DNA from: Nitrospirota bacterium
Lineage (GTDB): Bacteria > Nitrospirota > Thermodesulfovibrionia > SZUA-242
Length of the DNA stretch: 42,347 nt
Assembly (NCBI GenBank): GCA_003235715.1
Contig: QJVM01000026.1
Location: 1-42,347, forward strand
Reading direction: 5' to 3'
Shown: positions 1 through 8,032 of the stretch, piece after piece
Layout: each line of letters begins with the position of its first letter
Numbering within the stretch: the first letter of the stretch is position 1
Translations under genes and position numbers: made by a program
The notes under the pieces: generated by a model
Told to the model about the DNA's origin: nothing
The model's database searches: none
Seen by the model: only the letters and a program-made list of their open reading frames with translations

Positions 1-651
1 AAGAAGCTGGCCGAGGAATCCAAACAGGAACTGGCGAGCCTGAATCTCTACGACCGCCCCCTTGTGACGCCTATCGTACCGGCGAGCGTCTTTTACCCGG
101 CTGAGGACTATCACCAGGACTATTACAAGAAGAACCCCATACGTTACAAGTTCTACCGCGCCGGTTCCGGAAGGGATCGGTTCCTGGAGAAGATCTGGGG
201 TAAGGGCGGGAAGGCCGAGATGAAGAAGTCGAGCGATCTAAAATCCCGGCTGACGCCCATCCAGTACAAGGTGACCCAGGAGGACGGAACGGAGCCGGCA
301 TTCCAGAACGAATACTGGGACAACAAGAAACCGGGGGTCTACGTGGATATCGTCTCGGGGGAACCCCTCTTCAGTTCCACGGACAAGTACGAGTCGGGAA
401 CCGGCTGGCCAAGCTTTACGAAACCCCTGGTCCCCGGGAACATTGTGGAAAAGAAGGACTGGTCCTTCGGCATGAGTCGTATGGAGGTGAGGAGCAAAGG
501 CGCGGACTCTCACCTCGGTCACGTCTTTGACGACGGGCCCCAGCCCACGGGGCTTCGGTACTGCATGAACTCCGCCGCCATGCGTTTCATCCCTGTTGAG
601 AAACTAGAGGAAGAGGGGTACGGAGAATACCTCAAGCTGTTCCAGAAGTAA
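1..651 (+). CDS. msrAB: Peptide methionine sulfoxide reductase MsrA-MsrB fusion, 3' part (partial at window edge)
   Basis: The frame is open from the first base of the window, so the gene starts outside it. The first ~65 residues match the C-terminal tail of MsrA, including the [12 protein letters not shown] motif. A short linker leads into a full MsrB domain with GTGWPSF, SHLGHVF and the catalytic-cysteine motif [11 protein letters not shown]. The paired CxxC zinc sites of many MsrB proteins are absent, as in PilB-type fusions. The protein should reduce both S- and R-epimers of methionine sulfoxide. Whether it is exported cannot be seen because the N-terminus is missing. A strong terminator-like hairpin follows at 694-743. 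Another msrA, with selenocysteine, lies 3 kb downstream. Confidence 0.93.
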   Translation, partial: KKLAEESKQELASLNLYDRPLVTPIVPASVFYPAEDYHQDYYKKNPIRYKFYRAGSGRDRFLEKIWGKGGKAEMKKSSDLKSRLTPIQYKVTQEDGTEPAFQNEYWDNKKPGVYVDIVSGEPLFSSTDKYESGTGWPSFTKPLVPGNIVEKKDWSFGMSRMEVRSKGADSHLGHVFDDGPQPTGLRYCMNSAAMRFIPVEKLEEEGYGEYLKLFQK

Positions 652-693
652 TGCGTCACCGGAGGGTCTCCTACTGTTCTTTAATCTTATAAC

Positions 694-743
694 GCCGGCC
701 CGGACCCTTTGCACTACGAACGGGACGTCCGGGCCGGCCTTTT
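694..743 (+). terminator. Hairpin terminator after msrAB
   Basis: A perfect 12-bp inverted repeat (694-705 with 727-738, arms GCCGGCCCGGAC / GTCCGGGCCGGC) has a 21-nt loop. Two bases after the stem comes a short T run (740-743). It lies 43 nt past the msrAB stop and separates msrAB from the response regulator. Confidence 0.7.
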
Positions 744-871
744 GAATTTCCGGGGGAGTTCACGTCCGAAGCCCTCGCCGGTGCTGCCCATGGCACAACC
801 CCGCCTTCGTGAAGTTCCTGTGACAATTTTCCGCTAGGATGAACCTTAAAGAAGCCGTGGTAAGGTGAACC

Positions 872-1582
872 ATGTCTTACCGAGTACTCCTGATCGAAGA
901 TAACCCGGAACTGGCCAACCTCCTGAAGATGCACCTTCAGGACCTGCACTACGTCGTCGAACTCGCAAACCACGGCAAACTGGGGCTGGCCAAGGCTGAG
1001 ACCGGCCGGTACGACCTGATCGTTCTGGACATCATGCTCCCCGGCATGGACGGGCTGGAGATCTGTCGGCAGATCCGTACCCACCCGGACTATGTCCCGG
1101 TTCTCATGCTCACCGCTCGCTCATCCGAAATCGACCGCGTTCTCGGGCTGGAAATCGGGGCCGACGACTATGTCACGAAACCTTTCAGCATTCCGGAGTT
1201 TCTGGCCCGGGTTAAGGCCCTCCTGCGCCGTACTGAAAAGATGAGGGCACCGTCCACGGATAAACTCCCGGCGCTGATCCGGGCCCACGATCTCACGGTT
1301 GAACCCGAAAAACGACGGGTCACCGTGGACGGCAGACTCGTGGACCTCACGGCAAAGGAGTTCGATCTGTTGCTTCATTTCGCCCGAAACCCGGGGAGGG
1401 TTTTTACCCGTGAGGAACTTCTTGAAGCCGTGTGGGGCTACAGCTATGAGGGCTACGAACATACGGTGAACTCCCATATCAATCGTCTCCGGGGCAAGAT
1501 CGAAAAGGACCCGGCACGCCCCCGATACGTCCTGACCGCCTGGGGTGTGGGCTATAAATTCGCGGAGACAGAGGAGCCCTGA
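872..1582 (+). CDS. OmpR/PhoB-family response regulator
   Basis: The protein has 236 residues. An N-terminal receiver domain carries the acidic pair E9/D10, phospho-acceptor D53 (VLDIMLPG), T81 and K103 (TKPF). A C-terminal winged-helix DNA-binding domain starts near residue 135 and contains LTAKEFDLL and the HINRLRGKIE recognition region. The stop is 3 nt from the start of the histidine kinase gene, so the two form a two-component system in one transcript. AAGGTG lies just before the ATG as a ribosome binding site. Flanking msr genes suggest control of methionine-sulfoxide repair, but this is inferred from position only. Confidence 0.95.
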   Translation: MSYRVLLIEDNPELANLLKMHLQDLHYVVELANHGKLGLAKAETGRYDLIVLDIMLPGMDGLEICRQIRTHPDYVPVLMLTARSSEIDRVLGLEIGADDYVTKPFSIPEFLARVKALLRRTEKMRAPSTDKLPALIRAHDLTVEPEKRRVTVDGRLVDLTAKEFDLLLHFARNPGRVFTREELLEAVWGYSYEGYEHTVNSHINRLRGKIEKDPARPRYVLTAWGVGYKFAETEEP

Positions 1583-1585
1583 CAC

Positions 1586-3070
1586 GTGTTCCGCACCCTC
1601 TATTCCAAGATGGCCCTCATTCTTCTGGGGCTCTTTCTGGTCGTCGGAGCCAGTTTCATAGGGGTGAGCCTTTACACGACCGAGATGTATCAGCACGAGG
1701 TGAACCAGAAACTGAATCGTGAACTGGCCCGCCTGCTGGTGGAGGACCAGCAGATCATGGTCGACGGACGCGTAAACGAAGCCTCCCTGGAGCAAACCTT
1801 CCACATGCTGATGGTCATGAACCCGAGTATCGAGCTGTATCTCCTGAATCCCGAGGGGAACATCCTGGCCTTTTCTGCTGAACCGGGGCGCGTAAAGCGG
1901 AAGAAGGTGGGTCTGGAACCCATCCGGAACTTTCTGAACGGGGGAGCGGCCTTTCCCATCGAGGGAGACGACCCACGGGATCTGGCCGGGAAGAAAGTGT
2001 TTACCGCGGCACGGATACCGGAGCAGGGTCCGCTGCAGGGGTACCTTTACGTCATTCTCGGAGGGGAGATCTATGACAATCTGGCCCAAAGGCTCCAGGG
2101 CAGCTATATCGTTCGTCTTAGTCTCTGGAGCGTTGTAACCAGCCTGGTGGTTGCGGTGCTCACCGGTCTCATTCTCTTTGCCATGCTGACGCGAAGGTTG
2201 CGGAGACTGGCACAAACCATGGAAGCGTACACAGGGGGCCAGGGTCTGGAGGGTCTCCAGTTGCCGCGTGCCAGGGACGCGGGGAAGGCGGATGAGATAG
2301 ACCGGCTGATCCTCGCTTTTGGTCAGATGGCCGAGCGGATAGAACAGCAGGTCCAGTCCATCCGGGAGGCCGATTCCCTGCGCCGCGAACTGGTGGCCGG
2401 AGTCTCCCATGACTTGAGAACCCCCCTGGCCACTCTCCAGGGTTACATGGAAACCCTGCGGATGAAGGAATCCTCACTCAACGAACAGGAACGCCGGGAT
2501 TATCTGGATATTGCCCTCAGTCACTGCCGGCGATTGAGTCAGTTGGTAGCGGACCTCTTCGAACTGGCCAAACTGGAGGCCCGTGACATCGGAATCCGGC
2601 CGGAGCCGTTCAACCTGGGAGAGCTGGTGCATGACGTGGTCCGGAAATTCCAGCTTCGGGCAGAGGAACGCCATGTGGGAATAGCGGTCGACGTAGCCGC
2701 GGAAACTCCCATGGTCGTGGCGGACATCGCCCTTATTGAACGGGTCCTTGAAAACCTGCTCGAGAATGCTCTCCGCCATACGCCGGAGGAAGGCCGGATA
2801 CAGGTCCTTTTGCGGCCTTCGGAGGAGAGGCTCGGCGTGACGATCAAGGACACGGGCCCGGGTATTGCCCCTGATGAACTGCCGCTCATCTTCAACCGGT
2901 TCTACCAGGGGCCCGGCACCGAGAAGGCAAAATCGGGTCATTCCGGCCTGGGTCTTGCCATCACCAAACAGATTCTTGAACTCCACGAGTCGCGGATTCG
3001 GGTCGAAAGCGTTCCGGGCTCAGGAACAGCGTTCTCCTTCCATCTGTCCCTGCACCGTTCAACCCACTGA
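1586..3070 (+). CDS. Membrane sensor histidine kinase
   Basis: The protein has 494 residues and a GTG start at 1586, three bases after the regulator stop. It has TM1 (about 8-30), a periplasmic domain (31-175) and TM2 (178-202), followed by a HAMP linker and HisKA with phospho-acceptor H275 in VSHDLRTP. The HATPase domain has its N box around N394, DTGPGI at 422-427 and GLGLA at 454-458. All catalytic motifs are present. The sensor region includes a methionine-rich segment, HMLMVMNP (73-80). Direct thiol- or methionine-oxidation sensing is possible given the msr neighbours, but the ligand is not known. Confidence 0.95.
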   Translation: MFRTLYSKMALILLGLFLVVGASFIGVSLYTTEMYQHEVNQKLNRELARLLVEDQQIMVDGRVNEASLEQTFHMLMVMNPSIELYLLNPEGNILAFSAEPGRVKRKKVGLEPIRNFLNGGAAFPIEGDDPRDLAGKKVFTAARIPEQGPLQGYLYVILGGEIYDNLAQRLQGSYIVRLSLWSVVTSLVVAVLTGLILFAMLTRRLRRLAQTMEAYTGGQGLEGLQLPRARDAGKADEIDRLILAFGQMAERIEQQVQSIREADSLRRELVAGVSHDLRTPLATLQGYMETLRMKESSLNEQERRDYLDIALSHCRRLSQLVADLFELAKLEARDIGIRPEPFNLGELVHDVVRKFQLRAEERHVGIAVDVAAETPMVVADIALIERVLENLLENALRHTPEEGRIQVLLRPSEERLGVTIKDTGPGIAPDELPLIFNRFYQGPGTEKAKSGHSGLGLAITKQILELHESRIRVESVPGSGTAFSFHLSLHRSTH

Positions 3071-3174
3071 AACCTCCACCGTTACCGAAACGTTAGATTT
3101 GTGTGATTTGGCGATGATATCCGGACGGTATCCTCTACCCAAGGAAGTCAATCCAGAAAGAGGAGGTACCGAAG

Positions 3175-3636
3175 ATGAAACACTCCATCCATCTCATCAC
3201 CATGCTGGCGTTGCTCGTTCTGGGAATAAGCGCCGGCACCGTCAACGCGGCCCCGGCCACTCGCGTTGAGAACGCGATCTGGGCACATGACCACATCTAT
3301 GACACCGTGGTCACGGATACCAGCTTTTCCGTGCCACCGTCCGGGTCGACGGATATCATTTACAGCTTCATGTTAAGCGGGCTTGACGGCCAGCGGTCCG
3401 TCGCCGAAGCCGCCCCCGGCGATCCCGAATTCAACGGCGGACGCTGGGATGTCCATCTGGTGACGTTCACCCCTGCCGGCCTCGCGGCCCATGATCCGGA
3501 CGGGGACGGCCTGGTGAATTTCGAGCTCACCAACGCGGAAGACCTTTTGTTGCATGAAGAGCTGGGTCATCTCGTCGTCAACCGGGCCAATTTCTATTTC
3601 GAATGTCCCATGCTCCCCAATCGCGGAATCCGTTGA
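3175..3636 (+). CDS. Exported protein of unknown function
   Basis: The protein has 153 residues. Residues 1-26 form a clear Sec signal peptide (MKHSIHLITMLALLVLG, then cleavage near NAA). A strong GAGGAGG ribosome binding site precedes the ATG. The mature part is acidic and contains a DPDGDGLVNFELT stretch that resembles a calcium-binding loop, then HEELGH and a single cysteine in FECPM. I do not recognise the family. It lies between the two-component system and the exported selenoprotein MsrA, so it may belong to the same regulon. The 104-nt gap after the kinase leaves room for its own promoter. Confidence 0.8.
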   Translation: MKHSIHLITMLALLVLGISAGTVNAAPATRVENAIWAHDHIYDTVVTDTSFSVPPSGSTDIIYSFMLSGLDGQRSVAEAAPGDPEFNGGRWDVHLVTFTPAGLAAHDPDGDGLVNFELTNAEDLLLHEELGHLVVNRANFYFECPMLPNRGIR

Positions 3637-3660
3637 CGACGACAGGCCTGTCGGCCAGAG

Positions 3661-3696
3661 GTCAGGCCGGCCAACCTTAGGATCGGCCGGCCTGAC
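3661..3696 (+). repeat. Perfect 12-bp inverted repeat upstream of msrA
   Basis: Arms GTCAGGCCGGCC (3661-3672) and GGCCGGCCTGAC (3685-3696) flank a 12-nt loop. No T run follows, so it is not a classical intrinsic terminator. It sits 25 nt after the stop of the exported hypothetical gene and 22 nt before the msrA start, just upstream of the AGGAGG site. It could mark the transcript end, stabilise mRNA, or be a regulatory hairpin for msrA. Confidence 0.6.
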
Positions 3697-3718
3697 TGCA
3701 TCAGGAGGAAACAGAGAT

Positions 3719-4504
3719 ATGATGAAACTTGATACAGAAAGTCTTTCGGGCCGCGCCGCGCTGACGGCTTTAGGGATGTGCCTGATGCTGTCCTCCCCAC
3801 AGGTCGCGGGAGCAGCCCCCTTGACGAGGTCCGATGTCACGCCGGCATCCGGGGAAACCGGCCACGCGAAAGTGATCGAGACAGCCACATTTGCCATGGG
3901 TTGATTCTGGGGACCGGACTCCCGGTTCGGGAGTCTTCGCGGCGTCATCCGTACCAGGGTGGGATATGCCGGCGGCAAGGCTGCCGCTCCAACCTACAGG
4001 TCTCTCGGCGGGCACGCAGAGACGATTCAGATCGATTTTAACCCCGCCGTCATTTCCTATGAAACCCTTCTGAACCTGTTCTGGGAAGGCCACTACCCCG
4101 AGGATCAGCCGTGGTCGGACCAGTACCGGAACATCCTCTTTTATCACAGTGAGGCGCAGAGAAGACTGGCGGAGCAATCAAGGAAGACTCTTGCGGTGGC
4201 AAGAGGAGGGATTGTGCGGACCGAGATCCGCCCCTTTGAAGGATTTCATCCGGCCGAAGAATACCACCAGAAACACGCCCTCCAGCAGTACAGAGTATTC
4301 CTGGATGACCTGAAGCGTACGTATCCCGAAGACGGGGACTGGATACACTCCACAACCGCCGCTCGGTTGAACGGATATCTGGGGGGGTATGGAGACTGCG
4401 ACAAGCTCTCGATCGAACATGATACGCTCGAGCTTTCCGCCGCGAACAAGGCCGAGCTCACGCGGATGGTCTGCGGCATCCCGTCCCGCCGGACTTCGCC
4501 GTGA
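3719..4504 (+). CDS. msrA: Exported selenoprotein MsrA (in-frame UGA read as selenocysteine)
   Basis: One frame runs from ATG 3719 to the stop at 4504 with a single internal TGA at 3902-3904. That TGA is codon 62, exactly where all MsrA proteins have the catalytic cysteine: the context is A-M-G-(TGA)-F-W-G. MsrA motifs follow on both sides of it: RVGYAGG, PTY, GHAE (catalytic E101), DQYRNILFYH, F-H-P-A-E-E-Y-H-Q. C227 and C252 could be resolving cysteines. Residues 1-33 look like a Sec signal peptide ending near AGA, so the enzyme is probably periplasmic. AGGAGG (3703-3708) is 10 nt before the start. The full protein has 261 residues. A perfect hairpin directly after the TGA fits a bacterial SECIS. 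An automatic annotation would split this into two fragments. A nonsense mutation is the alternative, but the position and hairpin make it unlikely. Confidence 0.9.
3902..3938 (+). promoter_or_regulatory. UGA(Sec) codon and bacterial SECIS-like hairpin in msrA
   Basis: TGA is at 3902-3904. Twelve bases later a perfect 7-bp stem begins (GACTCCC 3917-3923 with GGGAGTC 3929-3935), with loop GGTTC at 3924-3928. The loop starts 20 nt after the UGA and begins with GG, matching known bacterial SECIS geometry for SelB binding (apical loop about 16-37 nt downstream with an early G). It lies within the coding sequence, as bacterial SECIS elements do. Confidence 0.85.
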
Positions 4505-4564
4505 TGGCCGGCGCCGTTCTCGGCCACGCAGCCGGGAGGCCTCTTCTCCAAAGTCCTGCCGCTT

Positions 4565-6103
4565 CTAATGTGCAGGTCCCGGCGCTGGCCGCGGCCTGGC
4601 CCTTTTCATGATCATCACCAGGGGCAGAACGGAAATCATGAGGATGGCCACAATAAGGAAAGTTTCGTTGAACGAGAGCATGGCCGCCTGCCGCAGGGTT
4701 TCCCCATAGATTCGACCGTCCGCCGCGTGGGGGCCAAGCCCCTTGAAACCAAGGAGCGCCGCAGCTTTGCCCTTGGTGAACACGTAAGACGGGTCGAACG
4801 GGGTGAGATGTTCCACTAGGTAGGACTGGTGGAGCTGGGCCCTCCGCGACAACAGCGTAGTTGTGAACGCAATGCCCACACTCCCGCCCATGTTGCGGAG
4901 GAGGTTGTACATGGCCGTGGCCTCGGTCATCTTCTCCCGGGGAATGTGCGACAGGGTGAGAACCGTTAACGGGATAAAGGAAAATCCCATCCCGATCCCG
5001 AGCGTGATCCTGGGCCAGACAAACCCCCAAAAGTCTGTCTCTAGATTGAACCTCGACATGGCGTAGGTCGTATAGGCGCAGACCAACACGCCTATGGCCA
5101 GAATACGCTTGGGATTGGTCTTGTTGACCAGCATCCCCACCATCGGCATGACCAACAGGGTGGCCAGACCGCCGGGCCCCAGGACCAGCCCGGCGTGGAA
5201 GGACGTGTAGCCCATAAGGGTCTGAACGTAGATCGGCAACAAGACAATGCTGGAAAACAGGTTCAGGAAGACAAAGAACATCACGACGCAGCCGCTGGCA
5301 AAGGTGCGGTCCCGGAAGAGGCGGAGATTCACGATGGGCTCTTTCGTATAGGTTTCCTGGATGACCAGGAGAATGAGAGACAGGAGCGAAACGGCGGCCA
5401 GAGCCACGATGAGCCTGGAGGAGAACCAGTCCTCCTGATGACCCTTGTCCAGGATGAACTGGAGCGACCCCAGCCCCACAGCCAGGAATGCCAGCCCGGC
5501 CCAGTCGACCCGCATCTTTGCTCGCTTCATGTAGGGCGGGTCCTCGATCACGATGAGGTTCATGAAAATGGAAACGATGCCAATGGGAATATTGATATAG
5601 AAGATCCATCGCCACGACCAGTTGTCCGTGATCCACCCGCCCAGAAGCGGTCCGGCAATAGGGCCAAACATGGCGCCCAGGCCGAAGATGGCCATGGCCG
5701 TGCCGTGCTTGTGTGGAGGAAAGGCTTCCAGCAGGATGGACTGGCCCACGGGGACCAGGCCGCCGCCCCCCAGCCCCTGCAGCACCCGGAAGAACACCAG
5801 GCTGGGCAGGCTCCAGGCGGATCCGCAGAGGAACGAGCTGATCGTGAACAGGGCGATGGAGCCGACCAGATAACGCTTTCGGCCGAACAGGCGGCTCAAC
5901 CAGCCCGCCATGGGAATCACGATGGCATTGGATACAAGGTAGGCGGATATGGCCCACGTCGCTTCCTCGATGCCCGCGGACATGGCCCCGCGGATGTGGT
6001 CCAGGGAGACGTTGACGATCGAGGTGTCGATAATCTCGATCAGGGTGGGCAGCATGACCGTGAAGGCCACAAGCCCACGATTCTTGGCACCCTCGGGTTT
6101 CAT
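4565..6103 (-). CDS. emrB: DHA2/EmrB-family drug:proton antiporter
   Basis: This is a 512-residue inner-membrane major-facilitator protein of the 14-helix type. It has the DIVNVSL-like motif ETIDTSIVNVSL region (IDTSIVNVSLDHI), the motif A loop GWLSRLFGRKRY, and motif C-type G-L-G-A-M-F-G-P-I-A-G-P-L-L-G-G-W. I chose ATG 6103 (MKPEGAKNRG) because 36 further upstream codons lie inside emrA and look uncharacteristic. The gene overlaps no part of emrA and begins 23 nt after its stop, so the two are co-transcribed. It should work with the EmrA adaptor to export hydrophobic toxic compounds. It converges with msrA, with a 60-nt gap between stops. Confidence 0.93.
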   Translation of the reverse strand: MKPEGAKNRGLVAFTVMLPTLIEIIDTSIVNVSLDHIRGAMSAGIEEATWAISAYLVSNAIVIPMAGWLSRLFGRKRYLVGSIALFTISSFLCGSAWSLPSLVFFRVLQGLGGGGLVPVGQSILLEAFPPHKHGTAMAIFGLGAMFGPIAGPLLGGWITDNWSWRWIFYINIPIGIVSIFMNLIVIEDPPYMKRAKMRVDWAGLAFLAVGLGSLQFILDKGHQEDWFSSRLIVALAAVSLLSLILLVIQETYTKEPIVNLRLFRDRTFASGCVVMFFVFLNLFSSIVLLPIYVQTLMGYTSFHAGLVLGPGGLATLLVMPMVGMLVNKTNPKRILAIGVLVCAYTTYAMSRFNLETDFWGFVWPRITLGIGMGFSFIPLTVLTLSHIPREKMTEATAMYNLLRNMGGSVGIAFTTTLLSRRAQLHQSYLVEHLTPFDPSYVFTKGKAAALLGFKGLGPHAADGRIYGETLRQAAMLSFNETFLIVAILMISVLPLVMIMKRARPRPAPGPAH

Positions 6104-6125
6104 TGGGACAGGAAATGCGGAAGAG

Positions 6126-7313
6126 CTATTCGTCTCCGGCCAGCACCGTGGGAACCACAGACATCCCCATGCGAAGAGGGTGGTCTTCGGGCAGCTCGCC
6201 CTCGAACACAATCTTCACGGGTACACGCTGAACCACTTTCACAAAGTTCCCGCTCGCGTTCTCCGGTGGAAACAGGGCAAAGGCGGACCCGGTTCCGGCC
6301 ATGAGGCTGTCCACCCGGCCCGTCAACACAAGGCCGGGATAAGCGTCCACCTTGATCTCCACGGACTGCCCCGGCCGAATTCTGCCCACCTTGGTCTCCT
6401 TGTAGTTGGCGATCACGTAGGGGGCTTCGAGCGAGACCACCGTCATCAGAGGTTGTCCCGGCTGCACCACATTGCCCGGCTCCACATTCTTCCGGGTCAC
6501 ACGGCCGCGGGTGGGAGACGGGATCTCGGTATGGGACAGGTCAAGGCGGGCCATCTCCAGGAAGGCCTCCCGACGCCGGACTTCCTCCCTCTGACTTTTT
6601 GCCGCCGCCTCCGCCTCGATAGCTGATGTCCGGACCGCCCTGAGGGCGGCCCCGGCCTCTTCAATGACGCTACCCTGGACCTCGCGAGTCGCCCGGGCCT
6701 GGTCGCCCAGTCGTTCGGCGGCTTCCAGTGCGGCGGCGGCCGTGTCCCGCGCGGTTTCTGACCGGTCACGGCTGTCCGTCGGAATGAGCCCCTGGCTGAA
6801 AAGATCCTGGATTCTCTTGGATTCTCTCTCCGCCTGAGCTAGGGCGGTCCGCCTTAGCCGGACATCCGCCTCACGCGCCGCAAGAACCGCATCCAGTTCT
6901 CCCTCCTGCGCTCTCACCCGTGCCAGCGTGGCCTCGGCGGCCTTGACCCGGGCGTCCTGCGACAGACGTGCCGCTTCCATCTGTTCAAGCTTGTTCCTTT
7001 CCTTCTCCAGGTTGGCTTCTGCTTCCTTCTTTCTCTCCTGGTAGGGTTCAGGGTCAAGCGTCACCAGAAGATCCCCCTCGGCGACCTCCTGGTTATCCGC
7101 CACAGCCACCCGAATCACCTTTCCGGGAATCTCCGAGGCCACCGTATGAATGGCCCCTTCTACAAAGGCATCATCAGTACTGATGTGAGTGCGGAGATAC
7201 CGGCCGTACAACAGGGCGCCCACGCCAAGGGAAACCACGACCGTGGCGAAGATGCCCAGGGCCATCCGCTTCTTTCTGGCGTTGTTTCCCTCAGGCTTTT
7301 CGAGATTTTCCAC
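6126..7313 (-). CDS. emrA: EmrA/HlyD-type membrane fusion protein
   Basis: The protein has 395 residues with a GTG start. It has one N-terminal membrane helix (about 17-38), then the biotinyl-lipoyl half motif EGAIHTVASEIPGKVIRV, and a long charged coiled coil (about 90-250) rich in Glu, Arg and Ala. The second lipoyl half follows (S-H-T-E-I-P-S-P-T-R-G-R-V-T), and the beta-barrel region closes with RVPVKI. This is the periplasmic adaptor for the adjacent EmrB pump. No dedicated TolC-type gene is next to it; the outer-membrane factor at 28.3 kb belongs to another cluster. A GAAGG-like site precedes the start. Confidence 0.93.
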   Translation of the reverse strand: MENLEKPEGNNARKKRMALGIFATVVVSLGVGALLYGRYLRTHISTDDAFVEGAIHTVASEIPGKVIRVAVADNQEVAEGDLLVTLDPEPYQERKKEAEANLEKERNKLEQMEAARLSQDARVKAAEATLARVRAQEGELDAVLAAREADVRLRRTALAQAERESKRIQDLFSQGLIPTDSRDRSETARDTAAAALEAAERLGDQARATREVQGSVIEEAGAALRAVRTSAIEAEAAAKSQREEVRRREAFLEMARLDLSHTEIPSPTRGRVTRKNVEPGNVVQPGQPLMTVVSLEAPYVIANYKETKVGRIRPGQSVEIKVDAYPGLVLTGRVDSLMAGTGSAFALFPPENASGNFVKVVQRVPVKIVFEGELPEDHPLRMGMSVVPTVLAGDE

Positions 7314-7511
7314 CCTTCTTCCCTCGCTCCGGCGTCCTCAGTGGTCAGAATATTAACGCAGGAAGTCTGAATCAGATAAGGGAAAATCGTCAATACGGAG
7401 GCGGTAGGAGACGCGAAGGGACCTTTCCCTCCGGGGCTTCAATGCAACGAGGGCCGTTTCCTGGCGGAACCGGCCCCCGTGAGGCGTCCAGAAGTATAAA
7501 AGAGCCCGGAA

Positions 7512-7967
7512 TCAGTGGCCGGACTTCATCATGCCGCCCATGGCCGCTTCGGCCGTTTTCACTACGGCCGGGGTTTCGATCGCACCGGCCTTGCTGAAAT
7601 TAAGCACGACCGTCGCCTTCTCGGACAGGGGTTCGGCAATGTCCATCACCATCAGGTGATACGAGCCCTTCTTGAGAAGAAGCGTCTTTCCCGCTTCGAT
7701 ATCGACGCCCTCGACCGGGAACATCTTTCCTTCTTCCACATTGTGAACTTCGCAGCGTGCGGTGGGAGCTTCCTTTACCGAACAGGAAACAAGCCTGTCG
7801 TCCGAGGCCCCCTGATTGGTAATGACCATGAAGGCCGACGCCATCTTGCCACTGGGAACCACGTTGACGGTAACCGCCTCCACAAGCAAGTCCGAGGCCG
7901 CCCATGCCGGCAAAACCCAGAGCATGGAAAGCATCACCAAAGTCAGTGTCCATTTGATCTTCTTCAT
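7512..7967 (-). CDS. PCuAC-family periplasmic copper chaperone
   Basis: The protein has 151 residues with a Sec signal peptide (1-23, cleaved near AWA) and a beta-sandwich PCuAC/DUF461 domain. The metal motif is visible as H75, M82, then exactly 21 residues to H104-L-M106, the classical M-x21-H-x-M arrangement. The spacing between H75 and M82 is shorter (6) than the usual ~10. The tail MGGMMKSGH adds possible Cu(I) ligands. A GGAGG ribosome binding site precedes the ATG. The family delivers Cu(I) to cytochrome oxidase or buffers periplasmic copper. No oxidase gene is nearby, so buffering or supply to the neighbouring redox proteins is open. Confidence 0.88.
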   Translation of the reverse strand: MKKIKWTLTLVMLSMLWVLPAWAASDLLVEAVTVNVVPSGKMASAFMVITNQGASDDRLVSCSVKEAPTARCEVHNVEEGKMFPVEGVDIEAGKTLLLKKGSYHLMVMDIAEPLSEKATVVLNFSKAGAIETPAVVKTAEAAMGGMMKSGH

Positions 7968-8032
7968 CGTTCTTCTCCTCCTTCAAGTTTTTTCCGCTCA
8001 CCGCATGCGGATATGTCCACCCTTTGCGCAGG

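Noticed and set aside
1121-2410. A 429-codon minus-strand frame
   Set aside because: Antisense to the response regulator and histidine kinase, both of which have intact catalytic motifs.
3902-3904. msrA interrupted by a nonsense mutation (pseudogene)
   Set aside because: The single stop is UGA, lies exactly at the catalytic Cys codon, has a SECIS-like hairpin behind it, and all other MsrA residues are intact.
4458-5957. A 499-codon open frame on the minus strand overlapping emrB
   Set aside because: Same strand but another frame of emrB; composition is Arg/Gly/Pro-rich and lacks membrane helices.
5195-6304. A 369-codon plus-strand frame
   Set aside because: It is antisense to emrB and emrA, and has no recognisable motif.
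7451-7476. Imperfect hairpin downstream of the PCuAC gene as a terminator
   Set aside because: The stem has a mismatch and no T run follows on the minus strand; evidence too weak to list.
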